Source of the DNA: [Ruminococcus] lactaris ATCC 29176
GTDB taxonomy: Bacteria; Bacillota; Clostridia; Lachnospirales; Lachnospiraceae
Reading direction: 5' to 3'
DNA length: 64,000 nucleotides
Assembly (NCBI RefSeq): GCF_025152405.1
Contig: NZ_CP102292.1
Location: 868,001-932,000, forward strand
The translations under genes were made by a program, and so were the position numbers. The notes under the pieces were generated by a model. It searched no databases and was not told the origin of the DNA. It was given only the letters and a program-made list of their open reading frames with translations. The stretch's first letter is position 1. Each line of letters begins with the position of its first letter. Of the stretch, positions 9,290 through 20,426 are shown one piece after another.

Positions 9290-11589
9290 TCAAAAGAAAA
9301 TTAGTAATGGCATGTCTGTTTGTACTGGCCGTTCAACTGGCTCGTGTCTGCCTGCTGGCAGATACGAAAGACCAGCAGATGACCCTGGCAGAAGAAATTC
9401 CTGACGGAACAGAGGTTTCCGTCAGTGGTACAGTGGAGTGGGTCAGGGAAAAAGAAAAGATAACGGCAGTCTGTCTCAGAAAAAATCAGGTGAGATACGC
9501 CGGAACCATTCTGAAAGAATCGAAATTAGTGGTCTGTATCAGACCGGATCAGCTAAAAGAACAACTGAATATAGGAGATAAAGTGATCGCGGAAGGGGAA
9601 AAGGAATCTTTTGATGCAGCACGCAATCCCGGTAATTTTGATCAGAAAGAGTATTACAGAAAGCAGGGTATTCATGTAAAGGTCAGGGCGGATACGCTGG
9701 AGAAACAATCGGAAAAATCTTTGCTGTATGACCGGATAAAAAATGAAATGTGGAAGTGGAGAAAAAAACTTTCAGGACAGCTTCAGACAAAGATGGGATC
9801 TTATTATGGCGGGACGATGAGTGCCATTTTACTGGGAGAAAAGAGCGGGCTGGATGAGGAGATGCGGAAACTGTATCAGAAAAATGGAATGGGACATCTT
9901 CTTGCGATTTCTGGCCTGCATATGTCATTGATCGGAATGGGACTCTATTCCTTTCTGCGAAAAGCCGGTACTTCCTTTTTCACTGCGGGGATGGCGGGCA
10001 GTAGTTTCCTGTTATTGTATACCGGGATGACAGGGAATGGAATTGCAAGTCAGAGGGCATGGATTATGTTTGCAATGCGAATGGGAGCAGAAATAACTGG
10101 AAGAGAATACGATGCACTGACCGGACTGGCAGCAGCCGCAGTATGGATCTGCCTGAGACAGCCGTTGTATCTGACAGATGCGGGATTTTTACTTTCTTTT
10201 GGTGCAATTTTGGGGATAATTCTGATAGAACCGGTGTATGCGGGGGAAAAAGCGGAGAAGGAAAAGAAGGAGCGGGAAAAGAAGCCGGTTTTCCTGAAAG
10301 GACTTTCAGCAAGTTTTGCAGTGAATACGGTACTGATGGGACCGGTACTCTGGTTCTATTATGAGATTCCGGTATACTCGGTCATTCTCAATCTGGTGGT
10401 AATCCCGCTCCTGCCGGTTGCCATGGGAGCAGGGCTTTTGGGGTTGGGAATCCTCCGGTTTTCAGAACGGGCAGGTGGTGGATGTCTGAATCTCTGCAAA
10501 GCAATTCTGTGGATCTATGACAGAATCGGAGAACTGGCTGCCCGGCTGCCTGTCAGCCGGTGGGTTACAGGAAAACCGCCACTGTATCTGCTTGTGCTTT
10601 ACTATGGGCTGATACTATTGATCTGCATCTGGTTTTACCGGCTGAAAGAACGAAGAACAGAAAAGGAACAAAGAAAAACAAAATCGAGAGAAAGATGGGT
10701 GGGGGTGCCGGGAATCCTGCTGGTGTGTCTTAGTGTACTGCTGCCAGGAAGCTGCTGGCTGATGCATCAGGTGCAGGGGCAGGTCACAGTGACAGTACTG
10801 GATGTGGGGCAGGGAGATGGAATCTGTATCCGGATGCCGGGAGGAAAGAACTGTCTGATAGATGGTGGAAGCAGTGATGTCAGTTCCGTCGGAGCATACC
10901 GGATCGAGCCATATCTCCTTTATTGTGGAATCAGAAACATTGATTATGCATTTGTGAGTCATGGAGATGAGGATCATATCAGCGGAATCCGTGAACTGCT
11001 GCAAGATCAGAAGCTTGGGATCGGAATCAGGACGTTAGTACTTCCGGCAGAAAAATACTGGGATGAGAAATTAAAAGAGCTTGCTGTGCTGGCGGCAGAA
11101 AATGGAACAAGGATCGCAGAGATACATGCCGGAGAGCAGGTCGTGGACGGAACAGGAGAACAGAAGATGAGCCTTCGATGCATCGGCCCGGAAATGGTAC
11201 TTTCCGAAAGCGGAAATGCTGCATCCATGGTACTGCAGGCAGAATATGGAAACTTTTCAATGCTTCTGACCGGAGATGTGGAAGGAGCAGGGGAGAAACA
11301 ACTGGTCAAAAGTGGAAGACTCGGAAAATGCAGGATACTGAAAGCAGCACATCACGGTTCAAAAAATTCAGGTACAGAAGAGTTCCTTGATGCAGTTGAG
11401 CCGCAGATTGTTTTAATTTCAGCAGGACGGGGAAACCGTTATGGTCATCCACATGAAGAAACGCTGGAACGGTTAAAAAGCAGAAACTGTCAGGTTTATT
11501 CAACACAGCAGTGTGGAGCTGTCACGATCCAAAGTGATGGAAAGAAACTGTTTTTCAGCAGAAAATGTGGTGGCGGTGGCAGTGACTGA
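9286..11589 (+). CDS. comEC: ComEC/Rec2 DNA-uptake channel
   Basis: 767 residues, full length for the family. An N-terminal hydrophobic anchor and DUF4131-like region (1-150), the multi-helix Competence domain (about 180-470, with the hallmark GMGHLLAISGLHMSLIG), then a metallo-beta-lactamase domain (about 500-760) with LDVGQGDG, the metal-binding SHGDEDHISG and AAHHGSKNSG motifs. The protein translocates single-stranded DNA across the membrane in natural transformation. ATG overlaps the previous stop (ATGA), so it is coupled to the GerMN gene. With comEA it implies DNA-uptake genes under control of this two-component system. Confidence 0.93.
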   Translation: MIKRKLVMACLFVLAVQLARVCLLADTKDQQMTLAEEIPDGTEVSVSGTVEWVREKEKITAVCLRKNQVRYAGTILKESKLVVCIRPDQLKEQLNIGDKVIAEGEKESFDAARNPGNFDQKEYYRKQGIHVKVRADTLEKQSEKSLLYDRIKNEMWKWRKKLSGQLQTKMGSYYGGTMSAILLGEKSGLDEEMRKLYQKNGMGHLLAISGLHMSLIGMGLYSFLRKAGTSFFTAGMAGSSFLLLYTGMTGNGIASQRAWIMFAMRMGAEITGREYDALTGLAAAAVWICLRQPLYLTDAGFLLSFGAILGIILIEPVYAGEKAEKEKKEREKKPVFLKGLSASFAVNTVLMGPVLWFYYEIPVYSVILNLVVIPLLPVAMGAGLLGLGILRFSERAGGGCLNLCKAILWIYDRIGELAARLPVSRWVTGKPPLYLLVLYYGLILLICIWFYRLKERRTEKEQRKTKSRERWVGVPGILLVCLSVLLPGSCWLMHQVQGQVTVTVLDVGQGDGICIRMPGGKNCLIDGGSSDVSSVGAYRIEPYLLYCGIRNIDYAFVSHGDEDHISGIRELLQDQKLGIGIRTLVLPAEKYWDEKLKELAVLAAENGTRIAEIHAGEQVVDGTGEQKMSLRCIGPEMVLSESGNAASMVLQAEYGNFSMLLTGDVEGAGEKQLVKSGRLGKCRILKAAHHGSKNSGTEEFLDAVEPQIVLISAGRGNRYGHPHEETLERLKSRNCQVYSTQQCGAVTIQSDGKKLFFSRKCGGGGSD

Positions 11590-11614
11590 GGAAAAATATC
11601 TTGCGTGATATCCC

Positions 11615-11644
11615 TTGTCAAACTGTCTGTTTATCTTATATAAT
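11615..11644 (+). promoter_or_regulatory. Strong promoter just before holA
   Basis: TTGTCA (11615-11620), 18-bp spacer, TATAAT (11639-11644). The likely transcription start, 6-8 bp after the -10 box, falls at about 11650-11652, only two to four bases before the holA ATG at 11654. A transcript from here would be almost leaderless. Confidence 0.6.
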
Positions 11645-11653
11645 AGAAGAGCT

Positions 11654-12640
11654 ATGAAAAAGTTGAATGAAGATTTTAAGAGTGGAAAATTTGAGCAGGT
11701 ATATCTTTTATATGGTGAAGAGGGATACCTGAAGAAGCAATATAAAAAGCGGTTTATCAAGGCGATGATCCCGGAGGGCGATACGATGAATTATGCCCAT
11801 TATGAGGGAAAGAATATTCCGGTCAAAGAGGTGATTGATCTGGCTGAGACGATGCCTTTTTTTGCGGAAAAAAGGCTCATCGTATTTGAAAATACCGGAT
11901 TTTTCAAGACTGCGGCAGGAGCAGAACTGGCAGATTATATCAAAGAGATGCCGGAGACAACCTATTTTATTTTTGTAGAAGAGGAAGTCGACAAGCGGAA
12001 TAAGCTTTATAAGGCTGTGAATACAAAAGGATACGCAGCCGCACTGACCATGCAGGATGAAGAGGTCCTGAAAAGGTGGATCGGGCAGATCTTACGCAGA
12101 GAAGGAAAAGAAATGTCCGGAGCGACCATCTCTTATTTCCTTGGAAAAGTCGGAACGGATATGGAAAATATCCAGAGAGAGCTGGAGAAAGTCATATGCT
12201 ATGGGATTGACAAAGCTACACTTACCAGGGAAGAGATTGATGCAGTGTGTGTAACGCAGCTTTCCAACCATATTTTTGATATGGTGGATGCGGTAGCGGC
12301 GGGGAATCAGAGAAAGGCACTGGATCTTTATTATGAGCTGATCGCACTGAAAGAACCGCCGATGCGGATTTTGTATATGCTGACGAGGCAGTACCGAAGC
12401 CTTTATTTTGTAAAAGCATTGATGAATCAGGGGTATGGGAAAAAAGAAATTGCATCCAAAGCCGGACTGCATCCGTTTGTAGTCGGGAAAAGTATGGTAC
12501 AGTGTAAGCGGTTCAGGATGGGACAGCTCAGGCAGAGTATGGAAGAAGGTGCCGGACTGGAACAGGCTGTGAAGACCGGAACTTTAAGTGAAAATCTGGC
12601 GGTGGAGCTTTTTATAGTGAAGCAGTCAGAAAAGAGATAA
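11654..12640 (+). CDS. holA: DNA polymerase III delta subunit (clamp loader)
   Basis: 328 residues from ATG 11654. Matches HolA by the N-terminal YLLYGEEGYLKKQYKKRF segment (degenerate ATP-binding motif) and the central helical FFAEKRLIVFENTGFF region; the C-terminal third (YELIALKEPPMRILYMLTRQYRSL) is typical of the collar domain. Delta opens the beta clamp for loading. Only AGAAGAG precedes the start and the promoter is immediately upstream, so initiation may be nearly leaderless. An upstream in-frame TTG at 11615 lies in the promoter and was rejected. Confidence 0.9.
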   Translation: MKKLNEDFKSGKFEQVYLLYGEEGYLKKQYKKRFIKAMIPEGDTMNYAHYEGKNIPVKEVIDLAETMPFFAEKRLIVFENTGFFKTAAGAELADYIKEMPETTYFIFVEEEVDKRNKLYKAVNTKGYAAALTMQDEEVLKRWIGQILRREGKEMSGATISYFLGKVGTDMENIQRELEKVICYGIDKATLTREEIDAVCVTQLSNHIFDMVDAVAAGNQRKALDLYYELIALKEPPMRILYMLTRQYRSLYFVKALMNQGYGKKEIASKAGLHPFVVGKSMVQCKRFRMGQLRQSMEEGAGLEQAVKTGTLSENLAVELFIVKQSEKR

Positions 12641-12747
12641 GAGCGGAGCAGAATGAGGTGTAGCCGGAACGGCGTGATAACGTGTAAGCAGAACAGGGAA
12701 TAACCAGAAAGAAATAAAAGAGACAGAGATAAGATGGAGGGCGAACA

Positions 12748-14562
12748 TTGTCAACGATTGATCAGAATCATATAAGGAACTTTTGTATCATTGCACATAT
12801 CGATCATGGAAAATCCACACTGGCAGACCGTATCATTGAGATGACGGGACTGCTCACAAGCCGTGAGATGCAGTCACAGGTGCTGGATAATATGGATCTT
12901 GAGAGGGAGCGTGGAATCACGATCAAGGCACAGGCAGTGCGTACAGTTTACCGGGCAGACGACGGAGAGGAGTATCTTTTCAATTTGATTGATACACCGG
13001 GACATGTGGATTTTAATTATGAAGTTTCGCGAAGTCTGGCGGCCTGTGACGGAGCAATCCTGGTAGTCGATGCGGCACAGGGGGTTGAGGCTCAGACGCT
13101 GGCAAATGTATATCTGGCACTGGATCATGATCTGGATGTGATGCCGGTCATCAACAAGATTGATCTGCCAAGTGCAGAGCCGGAGCGTGTAAAAGAAGAG
13201 ATTGAGGATGTCATTGGAATTGATGCGGAAGATGCACCGTTGATCTCAGCGAAGACAGGACTGAACGTGCATGAAGTCCTGGAGCAGATTGTGAAAAAGA
13301 TTCCGTCACCGGTAGGAGATCCGGATGCACCACTGCAGGCACTGATCTTTGATTCTAAATATGATTCTTATAAAGGAGTCATTGTCTTCTGCAGGATCAA
13401 AGAGGGAACGGTCAGAAAGGAAACTCCGATGCTGATGATGGCGACCGGGGCGAGAGCTGAGGTTGTGGAAGTCGGAACATTTGGTGCGGGACAGTTCATT
13501 CCATGCGATGAACTGGAAGCAGGAATGGTCGGATATATTACGGCAAGTCTGAAAAATGTAAAAGATACCCGTGTGGGAGATACGATCACGAATGCAGAGC
13601 GGCCATGTGCTGAACCATTGCCGGGATATAAAAAAGTAAATCCTATGGTTTATTGTGGACTGTATCCTGCAGATGGAGCTAAATACCCGGATCTGAGAGA
13701 TGCACTTGAAAAGCTGCAGCTCAATGATGCAGCATTGCAGTTTGAGGCAGAAACTTCTGTTGCATTGGGATTTGGATTCCGTTGTGGATTTTTAGGACTG
13801 CTTCATCTGGAGATCATTCAGGAGCGTCTTGAGAGAGAATATAATCTGGATCTTGTAACAACTGCACCGAGTGTTATTTATAAGATCCATAAGACAAACG
13901 GGGAAGTTATTGACCTGACAAATCCGACCAATATGCCTGATCTGTCAGAAATTGAATATATGGAAGAACCGATGGTAAAAGCGGAGATCATGGTAACATC
14001 TGAATATATCGGAGCCATCATGGATCTTTGTCAGGAACGTCGCGGAGTTTATCAGGGCATGGAATATATCGAAGAGACAAGAGCTGTGCTGACCTATCAT
14101 CTGCCATTAAATGAGATTATTTATGATTTCTTTGATGCATTGAAATCGCGTTCCAGAGGTTATGCATCCTTTGATTATGAAATGCTGGGATATGAGCGTT
14201 CAGAACTTGTGAAACTGGATATCCTGATCAATAAAGAAGAAGTGGATGCACTTTCCTTTATTGTTTTTGAGGGAAGTGCTTATGAACGTGGAAGAAAGAT
14301 GTGCGAGAAGCTGAAAGAAGAAATCCCACGTCAGCTCTTTGAGATCCCGATCCAGGCAGCAGTCGGAAGTAAGATCATAGCACGTGAGACAGTAAAAGCA
14401 ATGAGAAAGGATGTTCTTGCCAAGTGCTACGGCGGTGATATTTCCCGTAAGAAGAAACTTCTGGAGAAGCAGAAGGAAGGTAAAAAGAGAATGCGTCAGG
14501 TAGGAAATGTTGAGATTCCGCAGAGTGCATTTATGAGTGTCCTGAAGCTGGACGATAACTAA
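12748..14562 (+). CDS. lepA: Elongation factor 4 (ribosome back-translocase)
   Basis: 604 residues. GTPase domain at the N-terminus with G1 [10 protein letters not shown]2 [11 protein letters not shown]3 DTPGH and G4 NKID; C-terminal LepA-specific region ending [28 protein letters not shown]. The start codon is TTG at 12748, supported by GGAGGG 8 bp upstream and by the conserved N-terminus starting just after it; no ATG is available in that place. LepA binds stalled ribosomes. The gene follows holA at about 107 bp and precedes hemW, the common lepA-hemW order in Firmicutes. Confidence 0.95.
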   Translation: MSTIDQNHIRNFCIIAHIDHGKSTLADRIIEMTGLLTSREMQSQVLDNMDLERERGITIKAQAVRTVYRADDGEEYLFNLIDTPGHVDFNYEVSRSLAACDGAILVVDAAQGVEAQTLANVYLALDHDLDVMPVINKIDLPSAEPERVKEEIEDVIGIDAEDAPLISAKTGLNVHEVLEQIVKKIPSPVGDPDAPLQALIFDSKYDSYKGVIVFCRIKEGTVRKETPMLMMATGARAEVVEVGTFGAGQFIPCDELEAGMVGYITASLKNVKDTRVGDTITNAERPCAEPLPGYKKVNPMVYCGLYPADGAKYPDLRDALEKLQLNDAALQFEAETSVALGFGFRCGFLGLLHLEIIQERLEREYNLDLVTTAPSVIYKIHKTNGEVIDLTNPTNMPDLSEIEYMEEPMVKAEIMVTSEYIGAIMDLCQERRGVYQGMEYIEETRAVLTYHLPLNEIIYDFFDALKSRSRGYASFDYEMLGYERSELVKLDILINKEEVDALSFIVFEGSAYERGRKMCEKLKEEIPRQLFEIPIQAAVGSKIIARETVKAMRKDVLAKCYGGDISRKKKLLEKQKEGKKRMRQVGNVEIPQSAFMSVLKLDDN

Positions 14563-14594
14563 AAAAAGTATTGATCTGAAGTTTATATGAATTT

Positions 14595-15767
14595 ATGAAT
14601 AATATGAAAAAAAGAGATTTGGAACTGTATCTTCACATTCCTTTCTGTGTAAAAAAATGCAACTACTGTGATTTTTTCTCAGCAGCAGGAAGCAGAGAAG
14701 AGCAGGAAGCATATGTGCAGGCAATGATACAGGAAATACGCGGTTATAAAGACAGTCTTCACTCTTATGAGGTGAAGACTGTCTTTCTCGGAGGAGGAAC
14801 ACCATCCCTTCTGTCAGAAAGGCAGGCAGAAGAGCTTTTTCAAAGTCTGTATGATAGTTTTACAATTCAGAAAGATGCTGAGATCACGATGGAAGTGAAT
14901 CCTGGTACAGTGAACCTGGAAAAGCTGAAGCAGTATAAAGCAGCAGGTGTGAACCGTCTAAGTCTTGGGTTACAGTCAGCCCGGAATGAAGAACTGCAAA
15001 GACTGGGAAGAATACACACGTATGAAGATTTCCTTGCTACGTGGAACTTTACAGAAAAGGCAGGATTTGAGAACCGGAATATTGATCTGATGTCGGAACT
15101 TCCGGGACAGACGATGGAGTCATGGGAAGATACGCTGGAAAAAGTGATCGCTCTTGAACCGGAGCATATATCGGCATACAGTCTGATCCTGGAAGAGGGA
15201 ACAAGATTTTATCATTGGTATCAGGAAGGAAAGTTTGATTCCGGTGAATGGAAACTCCCGTCGGAGGAAGAAGAATATCGGATGGGGGAATGGACAATAG
15301 AACGGCTTGCAAAGGCGGGAATGGAACGTTATGAAATTTCAAATTATGCAAGAACAGGACAGGAATGCAGGCATAACCTGGGGTACTGGGACAGAGTGGA
15401 GTATCTTGGGATTGGTGCAGGTGCATCCTCTCTTCTCAGAAACAGAAGGTTTTCACATATAAGGAACAGAAAGACTTATATAGAAGCAATCCATGAAAAA
15501 CAACCCATTGAAACAGAGGAAGAACTTTTGTCAGAAGAGTCTCAGATGGAAGAATTTATGTATCTGGGCTTACGGAAAGTGAATGGAATTTCAAAAGAAA
15601 AATTTGAGCGAACCTTTCAGAAACCGATCAGTGAAGTATATGGAACTGTCATAGAACACTTCCAGGCAGAACATTTATTAGAATGTAAGGGAGATCGCAT
15701 TTTTCTGTCTCGCAGAGGGATGGATGTAAGTAATTACGTGCTGGCGGAGTTTTTGCTGGGAGAATAA
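14595..15767 (+). CDS. hemW: Radical SAM heme chaperone HemW
   Basis: 390 residues. LHIPFCVKKCNYCDFFS holds the CX3CX2C cluster motif followed by the Phe/Cys context used to tell HemW from HemN. FLGGGTPSLL and the central NIDLMSELPGQT region are also family marks, and a HemN C-terminal domain is present. Annotated in older genomes as oxygen-independent coproporphyrinogen oxidase, but this class lacks the oxidase activity and carries heme. ATG 14595 and 14604 are both possible. The TAA stop (15765-15767) shares two bases with the first bases of the RepA repeat, so the repeat begins exactly at the gene end. Confidence 0.93.
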   Translation: MNNMKKRDLELYLHIPFCVKKCNYCDFFSAAGSREEQEAYVQAMIQEIRGYKDSLHSYEVKTVFLGGGTPSLLSERQAEELFQSLYDSFTIQKDAEITMEVNPGTVNLEKLKQYKAAGVNRLSLGLQSARNEELQRLGRIHTYEDFLATWNFTEKAGFENRNIDLMSELPGQTMESWEDTLEKVIALEPEHISAYSLILEEGTRFYHWYQEGKFDSGEWKLPSEEEEYRMGEWTIERLAKAGMERYEISNYARTGQECRHNLGYWDRVEYLGIGAGASSLLRNRRFSHIRNRKTYIEAIHEKQPIETEEELLSEESQMEEFMYLGLRKVNGISKEKFERTFQKPISEVYGTVIEHFQAEHLLECKGDRIFLSRRGMDVSNYVLAEFLLGE

Positions 15768-16524
15768 ATTTGTATTTGTTGGGGTGATACGCTTGGAAAG
15801 CAGAAAACTTCTATATGGCAGAGCGGACGCGGAAAGCAGGATATTCCTTCGCGGTGCAGGCCCGCTTTACCTCAGCCCGTTGACCGTTTGTAACTCGAAA
15901 GTGGAAATCTTCGTGCAAAGGCACTCGATTTACTTTCTCTAACAAACGCTGCAAAGTGTCTTCGGAACGCTCCTGCTAATGCACCTGCTCAGGAACACCC
16001 TGCTTTCCGCTGGTAGTCACAGCAAGAAGTTTTTTTCTGACTCCACAGCGTAGTCACTCAACAATACAAATTTCAAAAGGATAGAAAAAGCCGGATGGCT
16101 ATTGACTAAGATATTCGATCGTAAATATTAGACAGTAGATATTGTATTTACTATTTGACTAATCATTTATCTTAGTTGATAGCCTTCCGGCTCTTTATTT
16201 CTTATTGAAATTTCGTATTTGTTGAAAGAAAATATCCTGATGCGAGGAAAGCTTTCTGACTTGAAACGCCCAATATCCACACTTGTTGTTGCGTGAGCAG
16301 TGCATTGACAGGGAGCGTTCCGAAGACACTTTGCCCAACTTGTTAAGGAACGTAAACAGGAGTGCCTCTGCACGAATGTTTCCACGTTCCTGTTACAAGT
16401 TGTCAACGGGCTGAGGTAAAGCGGGTCCTGCACTGCGATGCAACAACAAGTGTGGATATGGACGCATTTCTGTCAGAAACACTTCCTGCTGTCGCGATAT
16501 TTTCACCCCAACAAATACAAATTT
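15766..16524. repeat. RepA copy 1: 759-bp two-armed palindromic element
   Basis: Both ends read AAATTTGTATTTGTTGGGG inward. Left arm 15766-16073 (L type) and right arm 16208-16524 (R type, inverted) are homologous over their full length when one is reverse-complemented; each arm is itself closed by an inner inverted copy of the end. Between them lies a 134-bp palindromic centre (GCCGGATGGCTAT... pairing with ...ATAGCCTTCCGGC). Each arm folds into a long branched stem, for example GCAGTGCA/TGCACTGC and CAACTTGT/ACAAGTTG in the R arm. The element starts at the hemW stop and ends 13 bp before the hrcA -35 box. No credible protein gene inside. Confidence 0.9.
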
Positions 16525-16537
16525 TTAAGAATCACTG

Positions 16538-16566
16538 TTGACAAACGGAAAATGAGGTGCTATCTT
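16538..16566 (+). promoter_or_regulatory. hrcA operon promoter
   Basis: TTGACA (16538-16543), exactly 17 bp, then TATCTT (16561-16566). It lies just outside the RepA right end and immediately upstream of the CIRCE operator, so repressor bound there would block transcription at or just after the start point. Confidence 0.8.
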
Positions 16567-16581
16567 ATTACCTGTAAGGTG

Positions 16582-16608
16582 TTAGCACTCAAAAGCAGGG
16601 AGTGCTAA
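16582..16608 (+). promoter_or_regulatory. CIRCE operator (HrcA binding site)
   Basis: TTAGCACTC-N9-GAGTGCTAA, a perfect match to the CIRCE consensus. It lies about 16 bp after the -10 box and 41 bp before the hrcA start, the standard place for HrcA autoregulation of the heat-shock operon. Confidence 0.97.
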
Positions 16609-16649
16609 TAAGCCGAAAGAAAGAGAGTCAGAGAACGGGAGGAAGAGTG

Positions 16650-17699
16650 ATGGCAATGGATGAAGCATTGACAGAAAGAAAACTTACTATATTAAAAGCT
16701 ATCATTCAGAATTATCTGGAGACCGGTGAACCGGTTGGTTCAAGAACTCTTTCAAAGTACACTGACCTGAAGCTCAGTTCAGCTACGATTCGCAATGAGA
16801 TGGCGGATCTTGAGGATCTTGGATATATTTTCCAGCCACATACTTCTGCAGGAAGGATACCGTCGGATAAAGGCTATCGGTTCTATGTGGATCTGCTGAT
16901 GGAGAAAAAAGAACAGGAGATCAGTGAACGTGAGGATGCTCTTCTTGAGAAGACTGACAAAGTAGAAAAAGTATTGCAGCAGGCAGCAAAAGTTCTTGCC
17001 TCCAATACCAATTATGCAACGATGGTTTCGACTCCGGTCAACAGTCGCAATACTTTGAAGTTCATTCAGCTTTCCCAGGTGGATGAAGAGCAGATCGTAG
17101 CGGTGATCGTACTCGGTGGAAATGTAATTAAGAATAAAATTATTGAAGTAGGCGAAACCTTAAGTAATGAGAACCTGTTGAAGCTGAATATGCTTCTGAA
17201 TACAACACTGAACGGACTGTCGATCGATCAGATCACATTGGGACTGATCGCCAGGTTAAAAGAGCAGGCAGGAATCCACAGTGAAGTGATCGGACACGTT
17301 CTGGATGCAGTTGCCGAGATTATTCATGTAGATAATGATATGGAGATCTATACAAGTGGTGCGACAAATATTTTCAAGTATCCGGAGTTGAGTGATAAGC
17401 AGAGTGCACAGGAGATCATCAGTGCTTTTGAAGAAAAGCAGCAGTTGGCAGATCTGGTCACAGAGACGCTTGCCAGTGAGGAAAATCACGGGATTCAGGT
17501 TTATATCGGAGATGAAGCTCCGGTGAAGACGATGAAAGACTGCAGCGTGGTAACAGCCACATATGAACTTGGAGAAGGCATGAAGGGAACGATTGGAATT
17601 ATCGGTCCGAAAAGAATGGATTATGAACATGTCATGAAGACGCTGAAGACCCTGCAAAGTGAGTTGGATGCGATTTATAATAAAGAACCAAAAGGATAG
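16650..17699 (+). CDS. hrcA: Heat-inducible transcription repressor HrcA
   Basis: 349 residues from ATG 16650, preceded by GGGAGGAAGAG. The longer open frame from 16602 would start inside CIRCE and is rejected. N-terminal winged helix with LSSATIRNEMADLEDLGY and the PHTSAGRIPSDKGYRFYVD stretch that marks HrcA, then the GAF-like dimerisation domain. Represses its own operon through CIRCE and needs GroEL for activity in studied bacteria. First gene of hrcA-grpE-dnaK-dnaJ. Confidence 0.97.
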   Translation: MAMDEALTERKLTILKAIIQNYLETGEPVGSRTLSKYTDLKLSSATIRNEMADLEDLGYIFQPHTSAGRIPSDKGYRFYVDLLMEKKEQEISEREDALLEKTDKVEKVLQQAAKVLASNTNYATMVSTPVNSRNTLKFIQLSQVDEEQIVAVIVLGGNVIKNKIIEVGETLSNENLLKLNMLLNTTLNGLSIDQITLGLIARLKEQAGIHSEVIGHVLDAVAEIIHVDNDMEIYTSGATNIFKYPELSDKQSAQEIISAFEEKQQLADLVTETLASEENHGIQVYIGDEAPVKTMKDCSVVTATYELGEGMKGTIGIIGPKRMDYEHVMKTLKTLQSELDAIYNKEPKG

Positions 17700-17714
17700 A
17701 AAGGTAGAAAGCTG

Positions 17715-18392
17715 GTGACAGAGAACATGAGCAAAGAAGATATGGTGAAAGAGGCTGTAGAAGAGGCGAAAGCAAAAGCTGAAGCAGAAGAAACCAATGC
17801 TACAACGGCAGAGGCAGAGGAAGCTGCTGAAGCAGAAGCAAAGGAAGATGCCGAAGATACAGCAGAAGCCGGAGAAGAAACCGGATCTGAAGAGGATCAG
17901 GGAGAAGAAAAATCCGGTGAGAAAAAAAAGTTCTTCGGAAAGAAAAATAAGAAGGACAAAAAAGACGAGAAGATCGAAGAGTTAAATGATCGTATCACTC
18001 GTCAGATGGCAGAGTTTGATAACTTCCGCAAGAGATCAGAAAAGGAAAAGTCCCAGATGTATGAGATCGGTGCGAAAGATATCATAGAAAAAATTCTTCC
18101 GGTCGTTGACAATTTTGAACGTGGATTAGATTCCATACCGGAAGAGGAAAAAGGTTCTCCGTTCGCAGAAGGAATGGAGAAGATCTACAAGCAGCTTATG
18201 ACGACACTGGATTCACTTGGAGTGAAACCGATCAAAGCTGTTGGTCAGGAGTTTAATCCTGATTTCCACAATGCAGTCATGCATGTGGAGGATGAAGAAT
18301 TCGGCGAAAATGTTGTTGCTGAAGAATTTCAGAAAGGCTACATGTACCGTGAGAGTGTTGTAAGGCACAGTATGGTAAAGGTAGCAAATTAA
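17715..18392 (+). CDS. grpE: Nucleotide exchange factor GrpE
   Basis: 225 residues, longer than usual because of a highly acidic Ala/Glu-rich head (about 1-65) followed by a Lys-rich patch. The coiled coil and head domain carry the family pattern FDNFRKRSEKEK, DIIEKILPVVDNFERGLD and YMYRESVVRHSMVKVA. Releases ADP from DnaK. The start is uncertain: GTG 17715 or ATG 17727, both in frame and about 15-30 bp after hrcA. Confidence 0.94.
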   Translation: MTENMSKEDMVKEAVEEAKAKAEAEETNATTAEAEEAAEAEAKEDAEDTAEAGEETGSEEDQGEEKSGEKKKFFGKKNKKDKKDEKIEELNDRITRQMAEFDNFRKRSEKEKSQMYEIGAKDIIEKILPVVDNFERGLDSIPEEEKGSPFAEGMEKIYKQLMTTLDSLGVKPIKAVGQEFNPDFHNAVMHVEDEEFGENVVAEEFQKGYMYRESVVRHSMVKVAN

Positions 18393-18424
18393 TTTGAGTT
18401 TTATCAAAACCAGAGAATAAATAG

Positions 18425-20302
<1,878 letters not shown>

Positions 20303-20355
20303 TCTGATTCATGTAATCTGAAAGATTTACATCAGAAAAGTATGAAGAATAAAGG

Positions 20356-20391
20356 ATTCTACGAAGCTGTAGGAATATAGCTTCGTAGAAT
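20356..20391 (+). terminator. Hairpin between dnaK and dnaJ
   Basis: ATTCTACGAAGCT (20356-20368) pairs perfectly with AGCTTCGTAGAAT (20379-20391) and is followed by TTTCTT. It may act as a partial terminator or as an mRNA-processing or stability element that sets DnaJ below DnaK; the T-run is weak, so full termination is unlikely. Confidence 0.65.
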
Positions 20392-20426
20392 TTCTTGAGG
20401 TTATAGAAAGGTAAAGTAGTTGTATT

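Noticed and set aside
16167-16433. Open frame of 80-88 codons (MQDPLYLSPLTTCNRNVE...) found in all three RepA R arms (16167-16433 minus, 44684-44950 plus, 59863-60102 minus)
   Set aside because: No ribosome-binding site. The L arms, which are homologous, do not keep the frame, and base changes preserve pairing, not codons. Most likely a non-coding structured repeat that happens to be open.
15766-16524. RepA as a CRISPR array, group II intron or retron
   Set aside because: No short regularly spaced repeats; no GTGYG start, domain V or reverse transcriptase; only two arms and a centre.
16602-16649. hrcA start at 16602
   Set aside because: It would lie inside CIRCE and within a few bases of the transcription start; ATG 16650 has GGGAGGAAGAG in front.
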